Under the pieces are notes generated by a model. It saw only the letters and a program-made list of their open reading frames with translations, had not been told where the DNA came from and ran no database searches. The translations under genes were made by a program, and so were the position numbers. DNA of 64,000 bases from Hibiscus mutabilis (Eukaryota; Streptophyta; Magnoliopsida; Malvales; Malvaceae), in contig CM033726.1 of NCBI GenBank assembly GCA_019671005.1, positions 23,125,657 through 23,189,656 on the forward strand, read 5' to 3'. Shown here one piece after another: positions 43,251-55,596 of this stretch (positions are counted from its first letter, which is position 1; each line of letters starts with the position of its first letter).

Positions 43251-45955
43251 TAGAATCCCATAATCTATTGAATCTCTAGTTTGTTAGATTGGCAGTTAAG
43301 AGATTTTGAGGCGTTGAGGATAATTATTGGTTGCTGGAGGTATAAGGTTGTTTTAGGTTGTTGTTTTGATGTTAATTGATGTTTTTTGAAGGTTGAGATC
43401 CGTAGTTGTGGGCCGGGTTGAGGTTTTTGGTGAATCGATGATGTTTTCGGTTTATAGGTTTTGGTGTTGTGGGGGATTATAGTTAGATAAATGTTAATTG
43501 TTGGTTGATGTGAGTTTGGATGCATTTTAATGCATTGGATCCTCTATTGTGATGTGTTTGAAACAAGGGAAGTTAATCCATAAGTGTACCTTGGTGTTGA
43601 GGAATCCCCAGAAGCTTAATTTGGCATCAGCAAGAGAGGCGTTGCTTTTTCAGTGAGTAAATCAGATAAGAACGACTTTTCAAAGATTTGAAAAGGTTTA
43701 ATGGGATTCTAGACTAGGCTTGATATGCTGGTTTAAGGTCGGAAGTAAGTAAAGTGGATTTCTCTCTCGATTTTAGTTGGCAAATGATTCATGAATGCAC
43801 TTGTTAAATGATTGTTTACCTCCTGTTTTATGCATGCAATGAGCATGGTTCAATCCTGGGAATTGATATGAAATGATGTTAGATGCATTTGGAAAGTAAT
43901 GCATGATTTTAAAGAATGTTTATGAACATGGCTTATGCATGGTTTAATGCAAAATGAATTGATTTGAATGATGCATATGAAAACAGTGAGGTATGTATGT
44001 AAAAGTGGATTATATTGGCAAGTGATGAATTGAAAACGATATGAAATGTTATTGGATATAATTGGCCGACCATAGGATTTAAAGTGCACTATAATAAGTC
44101 ACCCATGGTTGTAGAGGTAGTACGAGAGGTACTTACTCCGATCATGTGAACCCAAATGTTGTTGAGGTAACACTTAGATGGCTTTTTACTCCAGCCATGA
44201 GCTGTAGAGGTTGATGCGTAGAATGTGTGTACTCCAAGTTGGAGGATTAGCCTTGGTAGTGCAGAGGTGGTGCATGTGTTGTACAACTCCATGCCATTGA
44301 GCTGCAATAGATTGTGAAATCTCTTGGGAAATCCGTGTATCTGATGTTAATGATGATTTATGGAAAGGATGAATATTGAAATGGATCACTTGAAAGCCAA
44401 TATAATGTTTTAAATTGTATCATGTTGATGGATTGGTTTGAATGACGTGATTTATACGTTTTATACTCCTTAAGCTTTGCATATGGGATGTTATGCTTGG
44501 GAAAGCATAAGTAGAGGGAATTACATATGGGATTATGTTGTGGAATCCATGATACATGTTGCATATAGTTTAATATGTTGATTTTATAAAGATCAAGTGC
44601 ATGTTTTGAGAGAATGGCATGATGTTTGAAATGGTTCTAAATTGCATTGGATGATGTTTTATATTCTCGAGCGCTCCCTACTAAGCGATGATTGCTTACG
44701 CTCTCTTTTATCATCAATGCAGATTGATTGAATGCAAGTGGCTAAGCAAGCAAGGAGGGAATTCCAAAACTTGATTTACCAAAGTATGTTTGGGTTTTAA
44801 AGTAGTAATAAAGGCAATGTGGCTTAAATGTTGTTGGGAGGGTTTGAGTGGTTACTTCTTTATTTGAGCAAGTTTATATTGTTGCTTTGGACTTGTGACA
44901 AGCTTGGTTTGTTGGATTTTGCATATGGTTCATGCTTTGGTTGCTTGAGCATTAAGAAGCATGCCTATAGTTTACCTTTGAAGCATGATGATTGTTTCTT
45001 GATGTTTGGTTTATGGTAGTTGACGGTAAATGACCAATGATGATGTTATTTGATTGTTAGAAGCATGCTTAAAGGTTAGATTTCCAAAACGAGGCTAAAA
45101 ACCAGCAAATTTTGACATTACAGGTCAGGACGTATCGATACATGTAAGTGTTTACAGGCACAGCGTATCAATACATGGGTAACCGTATCGATATGGGTAA
45201 GCACATTTTCAGGCTTAGCATATCGGTACACAGGTGACTCTATCGATACGGGTATATGGTTTTAAGCATAGCGTATCGATACTCGAGGAGGTGTATTGAT
45301 ACAGTTTTGAGCTACTGAAATCTAGAGTTTTTGTGAATGCTCAGGCGTATTGATACACTTGCCCGCGTATCGATACGGGCAGTGGTTAAGTTAGTTGAAA
45401 GTATGTTTTAAGGTTTTTGTTTTCTCTCGTTTTAGTCCCTGATTGTTTTACATGCAATTAAATGAGTTTGAATGATTGTTTTGACCCAAAATTTCACCAG
45501 TATGCATGTAATTGGTTTAATTGAGGATTGGTAACTTTAATTGTGGAATTGGCCCTTCAAAATAATGGAATTTACAATTTGGTCCCTGAATGTTATGTAT
45601 GCAATTGGATGAGTTCGGATGATTGTTTTAAGTTGAAATTTGGCATGTATGCTTGTAACCTGACTAATCGAATATTGGTAAAGAAAATGACACGTTAAGC
45701 CTTATATATTTGTAGATTTACGTTTTGGTCCCAATTCTTGTAATGTGGCCAATTGGATATCAATTTGATGCCCAATTAAGTTGGGTTTCCACTCGTTGTT
45801 TGTATGTACACGTAGGGTAATAACCAGCATCTAGATAAGATAAAGCAAAAAAAAAGGTTGCGTTTTTCCAAGTTCTCCTTTTCGGTTTACTTTGATAAAC
45901 CTAATGTAGCTCGCTCGGTTCAGTCTTGCGGCTAGGCCGGGTCGAGGGGGTTACA
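43251..45955 (+). mobile_element. Family B LTR, 5' truncated
   Basis: It aligns with the B3 LTR read from its minus strand at about 61548 onward and ends GGGTCGAGGGGGTTACA at 45955. Roughly the first 850 bases are missing. Its left side touches C LTR and its right side touches C integrase. The simplest account is insertion near the integrase/3' LTR border of C, then one deletion removing the B LTR start, the integrase end and 2.1 kb of C LTR. The palindrome cluster is at 45120-45390 and the acceptor-like CAG near 44722. Confidence 0.88.
45120..45390. repeat. GTATCGATAC-type palindrome cluster
   Basis: Eight or more copies, several perfect (CGTATCGATAC near 45130 and 45270; CGCGTATCGATACGGG near 45365). 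Confidence 0.88.
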
Positions 45956-46228
45956 CTTATAGCCCAATAAATATTAAACTTAACTTTATTTTTGTCTAAA
46001 CCATAACACCTTGTTCCAAGGTGGAACTTTTAAGGAATACTTTATCCTTAACTTCATATTAAATATCTTTTCTTTCAGGATCACATATAGTTTCCATCAT
46101 CGAGATAGAAATTCTTCCTTGATAATACAAATATCTATCAAACCTAATTTCCAAGTTTTTAGTTTCACTCTTTTCCACTTTTTTGAACCTTGACAACATT
46201 TCTCATCCTTTCTTTAAAGATATCTTAT
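45956..46228 (-). pseudogene. Element C integrase C-terminal remnant
   Basis: Minus-strand codons near 46060-45990 give a degraded KDKVFLKVPPWNKVL-type block (family: GDKVFLKVSPWKKVL). Upstream codons give the weak spacer before it. The end of the gene is deleted together with the start of the 3' LTR. Confidence 0.6.
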
Positions 46229-46860
46229 TTAATCCAATATGGTAAATTTTATTCTTAACTTGACAATCAAAACATCATCTTCTTTTAATGCAAATCTTGC
46301 TTTCATAGCTCTTAAGATAACAATTGTCTTTCGACTGAGAGCGTCCGTTACCACATTAACTTTTTTTTCTAGATAATAGTCAATGACCATATCATAATTC
46401 TCAAGAAGCTTGATCCAACTTCTTTGCGTCAGGTTCAAATCTTCTTTAGTAAGCATATACTTTAAACTTTTATAACCTATATAAATATATCATCGTTCAC
46501 TGTATAAATAATGATGCTATATCTTTTAAAGCAAATACAATCATTGCCAGCTCCAAATCCTAAGTAAGATAATTTCTCTCATATATCTTAAGTTGTCTCA
46601 AGCATAGAGCATTACTTTTCCTTCCTGCATAAGTACGCATCCCAAACCGTTATGAGTAGCATCGCTATACACAACATAATCTTTACCCAATTCTGGTTGT
46701 AGTGGTACCGGGGCTTGTATTAAGATCTTCCTTAATGTCTCAAAGTTTTCTTGGCATTTATCTGTTCAACTGTATGGCATTTCTTTCCTCAATAGCTTGG
46801 TCAATGAGGAGGCCATTAATTTAGGCCAATGCATGGTATCATCTTTATTTTAAATTTCAC
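46229..46860 (-). pseudogene. Element C RNase H remnant
   Basis: The open stretch 46456-46229 reads LTKEDLNLTQRSWIKLLENYDMVIDYYL, then VNVVTDALSRK, matching the RNase H end (..LNLRQRRW.ELLKDYD..I.YHPGKANVVADALSRK). Upstream, codons near 46700-46590 give the YSDATHNGLGCVLMQEGK and Y-LTYDLELA blocks in shifted frames. RT is not recognisable between here and the protease; about 1 kb is missing. Confidence 0.75.
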
Positions 46861-46989
46861 CTCTCAATCTAGAGGTAATTCTGAGTAAACCATCTGGGCA
46901 TACATCCAGATATTTTTGGATTGTTGAGTTATTTTCCAATTTAACTTCAACGACACGAGTGTCCACTACATTTTCTAAGAAACTTAACA

Positions 46990-47480
46990 ACCTTATAACA
47001 ACAATTTCTTTAATAAAACAACTGAAATTACAGTGGAAAGGGAATTTACCCTTTTATCAACTACTACTATTTTTGTACCTTCCATGTTTTTCAATACTAA
47101 TCGCTTTATGCAACAATTCATCATGACCTGATAGGAAGGTAACCGATTCATGCCCACCATCATCTTAAACTCCTCGAAAAATAATTCCATTAAGCCTATC
47201 ATGAACTCAATTTCTTATATTTTGGTTGAGCAATTCCACATGTTCAGCTCGCCCTTACATTACAACCCAACAAATTTGTGACCGCTATATTATTTGAAAT
47301 GGGTTCTAAAAGGATATCTCATTCACCATTCAACTTCATACTTATATACGAATGTGTAAAACTAGGACCCATCAACATCAATACAAGTTTATCCAAAAAG
47401 ATGAGATGGACCTTCTATGATTTTCGAATCATCCCAATCTTTATTAGTCCCGATGTTATAAACTCGGACTAATATGTGCA
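46990..47480 (-). pseudogene. Element C protease remnant
   Basis: The clearest part is 47202-46993: MIGLMELFFEEFKMMVGMNR followed by LVLKNMEGTKIVVVDK, the C-terminal half of a gypsy protease (..LIELPF.EFDVI.GMDWL..). Codons near 47375 give GPSFTHSYI in place of DSGSTHSYI, so the catalytic Asp is not preserved. Confidence 0.7.
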
Positions 47481-47985
47481 ATCCTGGCTATGAAGCAAAT
47501 TTAGATGGTTTTCAAATCTAGCTTAAATCTCGGAGCAACAAGACAGCTCCATCCAATTTATCGGTATCTAAACAGTGGAATCCGTCGAATGTAATCCTTA
47601 GGTTATTCAGTTATAAATCAACAATCACTAGACCTTAATCTATTTTTCCTTTCAATTCAGGTGCTCCCGAACTTTTCAATTCCTTAATCCGACACATGCA
47701 CTCTTTGTTATACCAGTGCCCCTTTATTGTTCCAATTTATATGAAGGGTTATCATTAACCTTATTATTACTACTCTTGATTCCTTCAAAAGCTTCCAATT
47801 TATCAGTTCATCACTTTTTCTTGACTCAAATATTTCTTATAATTCCTCCCAATTTACATTAGTAAGGAGCGACATCAATCAGATCATAAAAACATCAGAT
47901 CAGTAATATTGATATCCTAGTGGCATATATACTCTTTTTAACATAAAACCACTTCCATTTAGGCCGAGATCGGCTAAACCTGCAG
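47481..47985 (-). other. Element C degenerate gag region
   Basis: The stretch lies between primer site and protease. The length (about 500 bases) again implies loss of most of gag, as in A-I and A-II. I see only weak gag-like codons and no zinc knuckle. Confidence 0.5.
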
Positions 47986-47996
47986 CTCTGATACCA
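47986..47996 (-). other. Primer binding site (iMet type), element C
   Basis: On the minus strand TGGTATCAGAG followed by CTGCAGG comes a few bases after the LTR end. Confidence 0.9.
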
Positions 47997-48001
47997 ATAA
48001 A

Positions 48002-51000
48002 TATAACACTCCTTTTTCCCGTATCCAACATTGAATACGAGTAAGAGGTATCACAAAACATTCATAAAACACTCTACATTTGTAATTCGGTAAAATTTCC
48101 TTTCTTTAAAAATATTGCAATGTATTTAGTTTTTATTTACAAATCTAGTTATTCGCGTAAAGTTTAAAAATAATATTTTCATCTTCAAATCGAGTTTATT
48201 TTCAAGCAGCAACTTATCAATTTAATTTGTCTTGATATAATTAATAAAATTGCCTAAAAACTGCCTAATTTAAAATTCATCCTGATACCAAATAAAATAC
48301 AAATTCTATCAGATTAGGCATACCCTTTTAATATACATGCCAACTAGTAAATATCAAACAGTATAAAAAGATATCTTACTGATACCGATGTACCTGTTAT
48401 TGATTGATGATGTCCGTATATGCTCATTACTCCAACCACTTATTCTTTCCTACATGTAAAACAGTTACATGCTAAGTATTTACTTAGTGAGGTAATAATT
48501 CGAATTCAAGTGCAATTGTCATAATATCAATATTAATGATTAACAAAGCATATGATCACCTTACAGTTACATGCTCATCCGTAAGTTTTCAATGTTTACG
48601 AATACATTTTTCCATTTCTATCTGCAAGCTTTCAAGCTTATCTTCCTGTTTCTTTTTTATTCTTTTCAATTTATTTAGCCCAAGGTATCGAATTAAGAGA
48701 TTCTATGTACATGAGTCATCCCCCATACCCAACCTTTCTTGAGTATGTGTATTATTTGCACTCTACCGTGAGTGCTTAGCACCGAAGTGCATCTGTATAC
48801 TTACCGAAGTATACAATATATCCCTCATTTAGTTTTTATAAAATTACACCGAAGTGCATAGCACCCGTAATAAGTTCGTATCTCAAACCATGCATGAGTG
48901 TACTCCTCAATGAGTATTTATAAAATTTGCACTTTACTTGAAGTGCTTAGAATCTTTATACAACTATTTATGACTCAATAGCTAGCCAATTATACCTTTG
49001 AACCTGTATATCATACTTGGGCTTTATATCATCAAATGTTTCATCCATGGCAATGTATACCAATTTATATTAACATGAAGCGGTTCATAACCGAATAACA
49101 TTAATAGTAAACCATCATCAATAACTAGTGATCAATGCATTTATTTTCAACCTTTGACATATTTAATGTATGTCAAATATATGATCAATGACATAATTAT
49201 CATGACAATATATAAACCAAGTAGACTCATTGCAAGTCTTACCGGTGATATATAAAACATCCATGTATAATGTTATGTATGCATTGCACTCACCTGGGCC
49301 ATGTATTAGTATGCATCACTAAGTCCTCTTTGATCCTTTCCTTCATTGTACCTCGAACCTCCCTTGATACAAAGTGTTAGATCATATATTTGTTAGATCC
49401 CAATCTAACAATATCTTAGACATATTGTCCAAAATAATCATTCGAATACAAAATCTCCAAACATTTTCTTTCCTTCCTCGTATTGTTAAAAAACTCATTA
49501 TGGTCCTTAGTGACAAATTTGAACTTATTCAAGCTTACTAATCAACCTTAGATACAAAGTGTATCAATTCTCATTTTCTCGCAATTTGCAGTACCTCCAA
49601 AGAAATATTTCTATAAAATATTATACAACTCAGAATTTGATTCAGTTTGTTCCGAAAGAAACTAGATTCAATAAGATTTTCAACCATATAAATTAATAGC
49701 CCAAATTCAACTTGTACGATTTATGACAAATTTTCAAAGTCAATTTCTAGTATTGAATTTCGAAACAGGCTGCTATACTAATTCCTAACCTTTCACCACT
49801 TAAAAGTTCATATCTTTCTACTCGAAACTCGAAATCAGTTTCTCTTGTTGGACACGAAACTAGACGAACAAATCTTTACATCGGTATAAAATTCACCTTC
49901 TAACCATTTTTTCAGAATTTATGGTGAATGTTCAAATTTACTGCCATAAACCAGCTTTTTCTACACAGCTTCCATAAACAATTTCAACTTTTATACTAAA
50001 TTCTCCTTATTTCTCTACTTTTCAATTTACTCTAATCACTAGCTTTAGACCACCAAATCATCACATTCTTCACTAAATAATTATTCACAATAATTCTCCC
50101 TAATTTTCCTTATTTACCGAAATAGTCACTAAAATGCAAAGATAAGGATTCAAGCTTCTTAACTTTGCAATTTAGTCCTCAATTAAATGTTACTACCTTA
50201 ATTCCATCATTACAACTAAAAATCAGATTTAACCCCCATACAAAACTTAAATTTCAATTTTATCACTTAACTTTGACAAATTGTCAAAATGGTCACTAAT
50301 TCAATTCAACATCAATTTGGCATTCTAACTTCATTTTCTTATCTCTAACATCATTAATAACATAAATACACTCCAAATTCAGATTTGTTCCTTCAACTTT
50401 TCAAGTTGCCAAAATGGTCCCTATATAACTTAACTTAGGGTTTTGCTTCCAAACAACAATTCAAGCTTACTAGATCATTATTTCAACATCGCAAACCCTA
50501 AATTAAACTTGAATCCATAAACCCTAATCATATTCATAATAATCAAAACATGTAAACCTTAAATCCCAACTCAATATCATGATTTTAACATCATACTTGC
50601 TTAATTTCAACTTGAATTCAATCATGGAATCATAAAATCTCAAAAGCCCCAATTTGATCTATAAACCCTAATTTATTTCTCATGTAAATTCTCATCAATC
50701 AAGCATGTATTCCATGAATTATTTACATCAAAATATAGAGCTTGAAGCGAAGAACAACTTTGTAGTTGAAAAGATTACCTAAAAATCGAGTTTCGAGGCT
50801 TGAATCGAACTTGGAAATTTTTCTTCATTTTTTTCTTTCTTCCTCCCTTCAATTCGAAATTCAAGATGAATTTTATTAATATTTTTGACCATTTACTTTT
50901 ATTTCCACCAATTTATGCCACATGTATCCTAAAAGTGAATTTAAAATTCATTCAAATAGTGAAATTACCAAATTGCACATTTATCCAACGATTGAGATTG

Positions 51001-51890
51001 ATTTTATCATCAATCAAGGGCCAAGATTTAAACTTCAATTCCCTTCTTCCAAAATTTCCCTTTATATCTTTCAAATATTTCAAAATTTCCATCCTTTCCA
51101 AAAGACCAATTTGCCCTCAAGCTAGTTTTTATTTACTAGTTTGTTCCAAAATTGCCATTCCATTACAATCTAACTAAATCTAGTTAGAATTCAACCAAAC
51201 ATAATAAAATATTCTTAAAATAACATTTTATGACTTTTCCAGAAATCTTGGATCAGTCTCTCGATTTTTTTCATTTGATCCAATGTACTGATAATTAATC
51301 CTTTACTAAAAAATAAACTGTAGGATTCATCTTGAATCAAACTAAAAATATTTCCAACACACGAAAATGACTTTTATAACCCTTCTCTATCATATGGCAA
51401 AATTTCAAAATTTTCCAGTTCGATCCGGGCATCCGAATTCCACTTAAACTTTAACTGAAATTTTCCCAATAATCGAAGTATCATATCGAACCAATAATTC
51501 CTCATTCGATTTACACCCTTAGGTGATCTGTTTATTTATGAAATAAAAACCCTTAACTTTTGGGAAATTACAACTTTAGTCCCCAAACTTTTCCAAAGTT
51601 TATACTTTAGCCATAAAATTTTCAAAATTTACATTTTGGTCACTATCTTTTTAAACTTCAATTCACATCCCAATATTCCTTGGAATTCAACCAAAATTTA
51701 AGAATACCTTATTTAATTCATTATCTATCACATGATACCTTTAAACCTTAGAAATTTCCTTTCCAAAACCCATAATCAATGAAATCCTAACTTTTGCATT
51801 TTTGTCATTTTAGTCACTAAGTTAGCTTTTAAGCTATTATCTTAGTACTAAATGACCCTTAATCAACTTAGTAAATTTTGGGGTATTATA
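48002..51890 (-). mobile_element. Element C 5' LTR (complete, about 3,889 bp)
   Basis: On the minus strand it starts TATAATACCCC at 51890 (TG to TA) and ends GGAGTGTTATA at 48002 (CA to TA). Both termini carry a C-to-T type change, as expected from methylated cytosine decay. The layout is the same as the A LTR: an AT-rich first half with TTAGTGACCAAAATGTAAA phrases, CTTAGTGAGGC, donor-like site (49293), hairpin chain (about 48758-48950), acceptor-like site (48450). A second GTCCA at 51891 closes the target duplication. Open frames inside (50800-51177) have no homology. Confidence 0.92.
48450..49293 (-). promoter_or_regulatory. Candidate LTR intron, family C (5' LTR)
   Basis: The donor GCCCAG/GTGAGTGCA starts at 49293 and the acceptor TTTTACATGTAG ends at 48450, 844 bases. 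In the 3' LTR copy the acceptor reads ACACGTAG. If transcription starts upstream of 49293, splicing would remove the hairpin chain from the 5' leader. Confidence 0.4.
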
Positions 51891-51895
51891 GTCCA

Positions 51896-52032
51896 TCCCA
51901 AGGCTTGCTCGAAATTGCCCAATGTTTCCAGCAATCTCCTTTCCCGGTCATTAGTTAGATCAGCAACAATAATCACTGGCAAAGTAAAGTTGTTACCTAC
52001 GTAAGCATATTTTAGGTGTTCTCGCAAAGGTT
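51896..52032 (-). pseudogene. Athila-1 pre-RT segment
   Basis: Minus-strand codons give KYAYVGNNFTLPVIIVADL and ETLGNFEQALGW, the conserved stretch ahead of RT in Athila pol (..YAFLGENSTLPVIIASDL.., ..AIGWT). The next codons (T-L-V-D-I) are found at 41370, across element C, which shows precisely where C inserted. Confidence 0.88.
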
Positions 52033-52760
52033 TTAACTCCAGTTCTGGGGCTCCTCAATAGATGGTTTAGGTGCCTTGATTTCTCTACCAGCCAACTCCA
52101 ATGGCTCAGGCCTCTCGAAATAACTCACAACTTCACTCTCCAAGGATGATCCTTCAGATTCATCACTCATATTGTCTTCATCACCCAGCTCGCTGGCATT
52201 ATTATATGGATCTTGGAAAATATATGCCATTTTGATATTAAAAATGGACTCTATCATCTCAATAGCTTGACATTCCTCAAGTTCATCTGCGCACTTAAGA
52301 GCTTGAAAAACATTAAACATAATATATTGGCCATTCATGCGCATAGTTAGTTTACCTTTTTGAACATCAATTAAAGCCCTACCCATGGCAAGGAATGGAC
52401 TTCCCAGTATAATTAGGACGTTAACATCTGCCTCATATTCTAAAATGATAAAATCAATTGGGAATATAAATTTATGTACCTTTACCAAAACATCCTCAAT
52501 CTTACCCTTAGGATGTGCAAAAGATTGATATGGCAATTGAAGTGTTACTGTGGTAGGCCTTGCTTTGATTCTAAGCTTTCTAAAAACTGACAGTGGCATC
52601 AAATTGATGCTAGTTCCTAGATCACATAGTGCCTTACCCATGAATCTATTGCCAATGGTGTATGGAATAGTGAAACTCTCTGGATCTTTTAGTTTTGATG
52701 GCAATCGATTGAGTATCATTGCACTGTATCCCTCAGTAAGAGCGACGATTTAGAAGTCAC
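52033..52760 (-). pseudogene. Athila-1 protease domain
   Basis: A 228-codon open stretch (52719-52033) reads MILNRLPSKLKDPESFTIPY, IGNRFMGKALCDLGTSINLMP with the active-site DLGTS, then VTLQLPYQSFAHPKGKIEDV, VDFIILEYEADVNV-type and ILGSPFLAMGRALIDV blocks and an acidic tail. All are standard for the Athila aspartic protease (..ALCDLGASINLMP.., ..LGRPFLAT.R.LIDV..). It is the longest intact frame of Athila-1. The start codon is only the first Met of the open stretch; the domain is part of Gag-Pol. Confidence 0.92.
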
Positions 52761-53674
52761 CCAATCTCCTCTTTTTGGATAAGATGTCCTTCATGAATTT
52801 GACATAGTTGGGCAGTTGCTAGAGAGCTTCCACTAATGGTATATTAATTTACAATTGTTTAAGAACTTCTAAGAAGCGCTTGAACTGCTGGTCTTGCTTG
52901 TGTTTTTTTAGCCTTTGTAGAAAAGGTGGCGGTGGATAGGCAAATGTTGGTTTAGTTGGTTTTGTCTAGGTAGTGCTGCATTGGATTGAGGTTTGACATT
53001 TTTAGTGCTCGACTCCTTTTTCTCCACTTCCTTGAATTCATCTGCTGACACCAACTTCTCGTCCTAGCAATTAATTGACTGCTTGACAAGTGTGTCACGC
53101 TCATTACTTTTCACTCCACAAAGTGAATGCTTTGCAATGTTCTCTCCTTTTTTGCCGAGTATCATCTGTATCGCTTGGAAATTCCCATGGGGTCTATTGC
53201 TTAGTGCATTGGCAATCTGCCCTATCTAAATTTCTAAGTTTTGCATAGATTCCGCTAAACTCTAGACAATGGCATCATTTCTCTCTATATAATCTATCAA
53301 AGGATTCCCCTAGATAGATCTCTGCCCTTGATTGAAATTATTTTGTGTTTTATGTGGCATCACATTCTAATTAAATCCTGACGGTGCATTTTTGTTTTGA
53401 CGTTGGCATTAAATTGGTTACCGCCCAAGAAAAAATTGGATGTTGCTTCTAACCTGCATTATAAGTATTGGCATGTTGGTTAAAATTACGATTGAAATGT
53501 CCAACAAAATTTATCGACTCTGAGTTTTGATGGGAATTCATTAACATCTTGATCTTCTCCACAAATTGTGCAAAATGGTTCAATGCCTTTACTTCTTGAG
53601 CATTAGTGGGTTTCTACATTGTTTTCACTGTATTCGTGAGGCTAGAAGTTTGAGCATTGATTGATAATAATGCA
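52761..53674 (-). pseudogene. Athila-1 gag, C-terminal part
   Basis: Minus-strand codons in several frames give NPLIDYIERNDAIV, SLAESMQNLEI and IGQIANALSNRPHGNFQ, the coiled-coil block that precedes protease in Athila gag. A Lys/Glu-rich linker and an Asn-rich segment (about 53560-53350) come around it. A zinc knuckle is not evident. Stops near 53310, 53270, 53230, 53065 and 52970. Confidence 0.78.
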
Positions 53675-54110
53675 TCAAGCTCCAATTTTCCAACAACTTT
53701 CATCCTGATTCCCAATTTGGCGTAGGATATTGGAGAACGTTGGTGGTAATCCTTTCAAGGATGTCACACGCCACTTTGTATTTTTGTCTAGCAACGAACC
53801 ATTTGCCGAAGCATCAACAACAGTCCTAGCATGAGCATTGAGTCCATTGTAGAAGGTCTCTATCTGGGTCCAAGTAGGGAATCCATGCATGGGACATCTT
53901 CTCAACAAGTCCTTGAAACGCTCCAGACATCATAAAGAGTCTCATCATCAGCCTGCCTAAAAGTAATGATTTCACTTTGCAGCTTGACATTAAGTTTAGG
54001 TGGCTGGAATCTCAAAAAGAACTTCTGGCATAATTCTACCCATGAGTTAACTAAGCCAGGTAATACAACAAGTATCGTATCCATAGGGATTGTCCAATAA
54101 ATAAATGCCA
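53675..54110 (-). pseudogene. Athila-1 gag, middle part
   Basis: The frame reads GLVNSWVELCQKFFLRFQPPKL, FRQADDETLYDVW, then LRRCPMHGFPTWTQIETFYNGL, RTVVDASANGSLL. This is the most conserved stretch of Athila gag (W.EL..KFL.KFFPP.., FRQ...E.LYEAWERFK.LLR.CPHHG.P....IQTFYNGL....R..VDAAAGG.L). One frame shift near 53905 and an early stop. The gag N-terminus is missing: codons before GLVNS are leader DNA translated. Confidence 0.88.
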
Positions 54111-54594
54111 CGATATCATGCTTGTTAAAGGGAGCAAATATGTTGAATTGGGTTTTGGATTTTGATTCTAGAAAATAACTAAGGAAAATACAATGAAAGT
54201 GAAAATAGTTTGGCAAACAATTGTATTCAACTGGATGATGAGTGTTGGCAAAGGATGCCTGGATTTTAAGCCAGTTAAGAAGTAGTTAATAATTTCCAGC
54301 CTTGGTTTTATTACCGAGCAGATTTTAAGGTTAGTATTGCCTCTATCGATGACAATACCCTAAGTTATTTACGATTAACCCCTTATATGCATATAGTGAT
54401 GTTTTTCAAAATTAACTTGATGAAGATTCAATCTTTACTCCTAAGGGGTAGATTCACTTCCGAAATAATCTCATCTACTTGAACATCTATTGTCGAAGTT
54501 TCTCACCTTAGTACCTGGCAATTAATCGTTATCCCCTAAGTCTGTTAAGATATTAAGGAATAATATGCATGCAATGCCAACGTTTGCATGGAAA
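54111..54594 (-). other. Athila-1 leader and LTR end remnant
   Basis: The segment just before it, about 54070-54100 (GTATCGTATCCATAGGGATTG), matches the Athila-2 LTR end at 7777-7800. Between 54330 and 54560 phrases such as CCCCTAAGTCTGTTAAGATATT resemble other Athila LTR interiors. The unit is cut at 54594 by a truncated B LTR. Confidence 0.5.
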
Positions 54595-55596
54595 TTCTTT
54601 AGTTGCTATTGGGTTGTAGATGGCCTTTAAAGTTTGTTTTGATGTTGGTTTACCTTTTTGACATGTTGCTTGAATGGACATTAGGAAGCATGCCTATAGA
54701 TTCCCTTTTGATGCTTGATACTTGTTGTGCTGTATGAATGAAGTTGCTAGTTGGCTTGTGATACGTATGGCATGTTGGTATGGTGTTATAAGCATGTTGG
54801 AATGGTTTGAGAATGTTTTTGAGATGAAAAACCAGCAAATTGTGGCATTACAGGTCCAGACGTACCGATACTTAGGGGACCGTATCGGTATGGCTAGGTA
54901 TTTTTTGGCCTGAAATATCGGTACGCGTAAGGGAGTACCGATACGCCTAGGTGATTTTTGGCCTGGCGTACCGATACGGGTAATGGTGTATCGGTACATG
55001 TTCTAGCCTTTGGAATTTCACTTTTTCAATCCAAACTCGTGTATCGATACCCATGTAAGCGTACCGGTACGTATATTAAAAAGATTCAAAAGTTAGGTAA
55101 GTTCGTTATGGCATATTGATACATGACGTGGTGTATCGGTACGGGTATTTTATGCGTATCGGTACAGTGACACTTGTACCGATACCTGATGCCGTTTTCT
55201 ATAATATTAGCTTGGCAGTTTTGCTTTCATTGCATTTTAGTCCCTGAAACTTGTCCAGGTGATTGTATGAGCTTGAATGATCAATTTGAGATGAATGATC
55301 ATAACTTGACTAATTAAAGATTGGTATACTAAAAGTGGCTTAAATCCTGCAAATTTCCTGTATTTGCATTTTGGCCCCTAAATTGCAAATGTGATCAATT
55401 GGATGTCAAAATGATGCCCCATTGAATAGGGGTTATACCTGTGTTGCATGTACACGTAGGATTAATAATTGGCATCTAGACAATATAAAAAGAAAAAAAG
55501 GACCAGGTTTCGATGTAACTCTCCAGTTTGCTTTGGCAAACCTAATGTAGCTTCCTTGGTTTTGTCTGACGACTAGACCGGGTTAAGGGTGTTACA
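54595..55596 (+). mobile_element. Family B LTR, 3' part
   Basis: It starts mid-LTR (TTTAGTTGCTATTGGGTTG; compare minus strand 5313-5295) and ends GGGTTAAGGGTGTTACA at 55596. It holds a dense palindrome cluster (54855-55190). The right side cuts B3 RNase H; the left side has lost about 2.4 kb. It is inserted in opposite orientation to B3. Confidence 0.88.
54855..55190. repeat. GTATCGATAC-type palindrome cluster
   Basis: About fourteen copies, many of the GTACCGATAC or GTATCGGTAC type (CGTACCGATAC near 54858; CCGTATCGGTA near 54880; GTACCGATACG near 54935 and 54966). It is the densest cluster of the window. Confidence 0.88.

Noticed and set aside
44089..44564. Minus-strand frames of about 70 codons in the B LTR
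   Set aside because: They fall in LTR sequence; homologous positions in other B copies are not open.
50800..51177. 125-codon frame in the C LTR
   Set aside because: AT-rich LTR; Phe/Ile/Lys-rich translation with no motif, and not seen in other LTR copies.
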